Position numbers and translations under genes: made by a program. From the NCBI RefSeq assembly GCF_039993895.1, contig NZ_CP121194.1, positions 3,348,001 through 3,412,000 of the forward strand: DNA of 64,000 nucleotides, written 5' to 3'. The notes under the pieces are model-generated. The model saw only the letters and a program-made list of their open reading frames with translations, had not been told where the DNA came from and made no database searches. Source of the stretch: Edaphobacter paludis (lineage in GTDB: Bacteria > Acidobacteriota > Terriglobia > Terriglobales > Acidobacteriaceae). Below, one piece after another: positions 62,858 through 64,000 of the stretch (the stretch's first letter is position 1; every line of letters begins with the position of its first letter).

Positions 62858-64000
62858 TTAAACGGAAGCACTCTTTGCAGGTAAGGATTTGCCGTCCGTT
62901 TTATGCATCAGGTCAATCACAAGTTGATACAGCCGGTTCCTCATCTCGAACCGGTCTCCTGCGCGGGTAACATAGCGCACCAGAATATCGATCCCCGCCC
63001 CAGCCGGGCGCATCTCCACTGAAGAAGCCGCCGAAAACAGGCTCAGGTCATGTTGCTTCGTCGCCCGTTGCCACTCCTGCTCCGCCTGCTTGCCACCCTC
63101 TTCGGTCTCCTTCAGCACCGCCTTGTGGATCTGATCGATCATCTTGAAGGTGTCTTCGCCCTGCGGCACATTCACGCTGATCTCGTCCCACATCCACTGC
63201 CCCGTGGTCGAAAAATTAAAGTACTGTCCCGAGATCGCGTACTTATTCATAAACGTCACTCGCCGCCCCGTCGGATGCCCCTTGTCCGTCCAGTTTCCCG
63301 TCTCCAGCAGTGCCGTCCGGAACACTCCGATCTCGATGACCTCGCCCGCCACACCATTGATCTCCACCCAGTCACCCAGGCGTATCCCGTTCTTCCCCAT
63401 CAGCGCAAACCAGCCGAAAAATGAGAGGATGAAGTCCTGAAACACTACCGTCAAACCGGCCGTGGCCAATCCCAGAATCGTCGGTGTATGACTCGGCGCG
63501 CCAAAGATGACCAGCAACACCAAGACCAGGGTCACGAACTGAATCGCCAGGTGCACAATCGTCCGCAGCGTATGCAGGTTGCGTTGCTCCATCTTCGACC
63601 TGTTCAGCATCATCCGCACCAGAGCGCCCATCAGCGCGGCGCACAGCAGCAGAAAAGAAATCAGCGCGAACGACTGCAAGAGCAAGTGAGTGACGATCCG
63701 GTGCTGCAACTGAACCTGTGCCAGCCACTGCTCATACACCTTGGAGAGCTGTTGCTGCGTCTGTAATCTGTCGTCAAGAATGGAATGCACCTGCGCAATC
63801 GCGTGCATCTGCCCCATCCGGGCCACCCGCCCTCTCACCGCCTCCTCGGCATCGGCCCCGCTCGCGCCGCTCCCACTGGCCGCAGCCTCTGCCGCACTCG
63901 CCTTCTTCTCAAGCTCCGCATGTTGTGCCGTCAGCGCCACCACATCCGCATCCGCCTCGGCCTTCGCCTGCGTAATCAGGTCCATCCGGTTCCGCTGATC
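62858..64000 (-). CDS. MscS-family mechanosensitive ion channel, N-terminus beyond window
   Basis: The visible ~380 residues include a coiled-coil-like N-terminal part rich in Ala/Glu (MDLITQAKAEADADVVAL), then hydrophobic helices, the MscS pore region (LGLATAGLTVVFQDFILSFFGWFALM) and the beta domain (GIRLGDWVEINGVAGEVIEIGVF). The C-terminal domain completes the family. The frame remains open to the right edge without a stop, so the start lies outside. It releases solutes on osmotic down-shock. Confidence 0.88.
   Translation of the reverse strand, partial: DQRNRMDLITQAKAEADADVVALTAQHAELEKKASAAEAAASGSGASGADAEEAVRGRVARMGQMHAIAQVHSILDDRLQTQQQLSKVYEQWLAQVQLQHRIVTHLLLQSFALISFLLLCAALMGALVRMMLNRSKMEQRNLHTLRTIVHLAIQFVTLVLVLLVIFGAPSHTPTILGLATAGLTVVFQDFILSFFGWFALMGKNGIRLGDWVEINGVAGEVIEIGVFRTALLETGNWTDKGHPTGRRVTFMNKYAISGQYFNFSTTGQWMWDEISVNVPQGEDTFKMIDQIHKAVLKETEEGGKQAEQEWQRATKQHDLSLFSAASSVEMRPAGAGIDILVRYVTRAGDRFEMRNRLYQLVIDLMHKTDGKSLPAKSASV

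Overview
The window looks like a chromosomal segment of a soil Acidobacteriota (class Terriglobia, the Granulicella/Edaphobacter/Terriglobus kind of genome). This is inferred from gene content: very large TonB-dependent receptors with an N-terminal carboxypeptidase-regulatory-like domain, winged-helix/PD40 membrane regulators, CRTAC1 (FG-GAP plus ASPIC/UnbV) proteins, TPR proteins, heptaheme cytochromes and many secreted glycoside hydrolases. There are no insertion sequences, phage genes or CRISPR arrays. Base composition is fairly uniform and GC-rich, and most genes are intact.

Layout. 1-1351: the end of a sulfate-activation operon (cysD, then a truncated cysN), followed by tRNA-Pro(CGG). 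2.1-20 kb: a secreted sedolisin peptidase, then an alpha-glucan locus (TonB receptor, GH13 amylase, GH31 alpha-glucosidase), two paralogous membrane regulators in tandem, and a GH31 alpha-xylosidase-like enzyme. 20.3-35 kb: two related heptaheme cytochromes (one fused to TPRs), two CRTAC1 proteins, two TPR proteins, a second TonB receptor and an L-rhamnose/L-fucose mutarotase. 35-41 kb: an L-fucose module consisting of a RhaT-type transporter, L-fuconate dehydratase, SDR dehydrogenase and GntR regulator, divergent from a Tat-exported GH29 alpha-L-fucosidase and an SGNH hydrolase. 41-46.7 kb: a FkbM-like orphan and a MarR plus two ClC chloride transporter genes. 46.7-51 kb: a repeat-containing spacer, then envelope-sugar genes (gmhB, a family 9 heptosyltransferase, a 2OG-Fe oxygenase, a GT2). 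51-55.6 kb: a secreted TPR protein and a compact type III PKS, ACP, ketosynthase, ferric-reductase-like membrane protein cluster. 55.6-64 kb: a PAP2 phosphatase, a WaaE-like GT2, an ECF sigma factor divergent from DoxX and a small secreted protein, the ackA-xfp phosphoketolase operon, and an MscS channel running off the right edge.

How it fits together. Most of the window serves plant or microbial polysaccharide use: outer-membrane receptors, secreted hydrolases (amylase, alpha-glucosidase, alpha-xylosidase, fucosidase), uptake and non-phosphorylative fucose oxidation. Phosphoketolase plus acetate kinase can turn sugar phosphates into acetate and ATP. The two least explained parts are the heptaheme-cytochrome/CRTAC1/TPR block next to a TonB receptor, and the type III PKS-ACP-KS-heme-membrane-protein cluster. 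A divergent pair of matching TGTAACC promoters between the ECF sigma gene and doxX, and a 19-bp palindrome at the gntR promoter, are the clearest regulatory signals.
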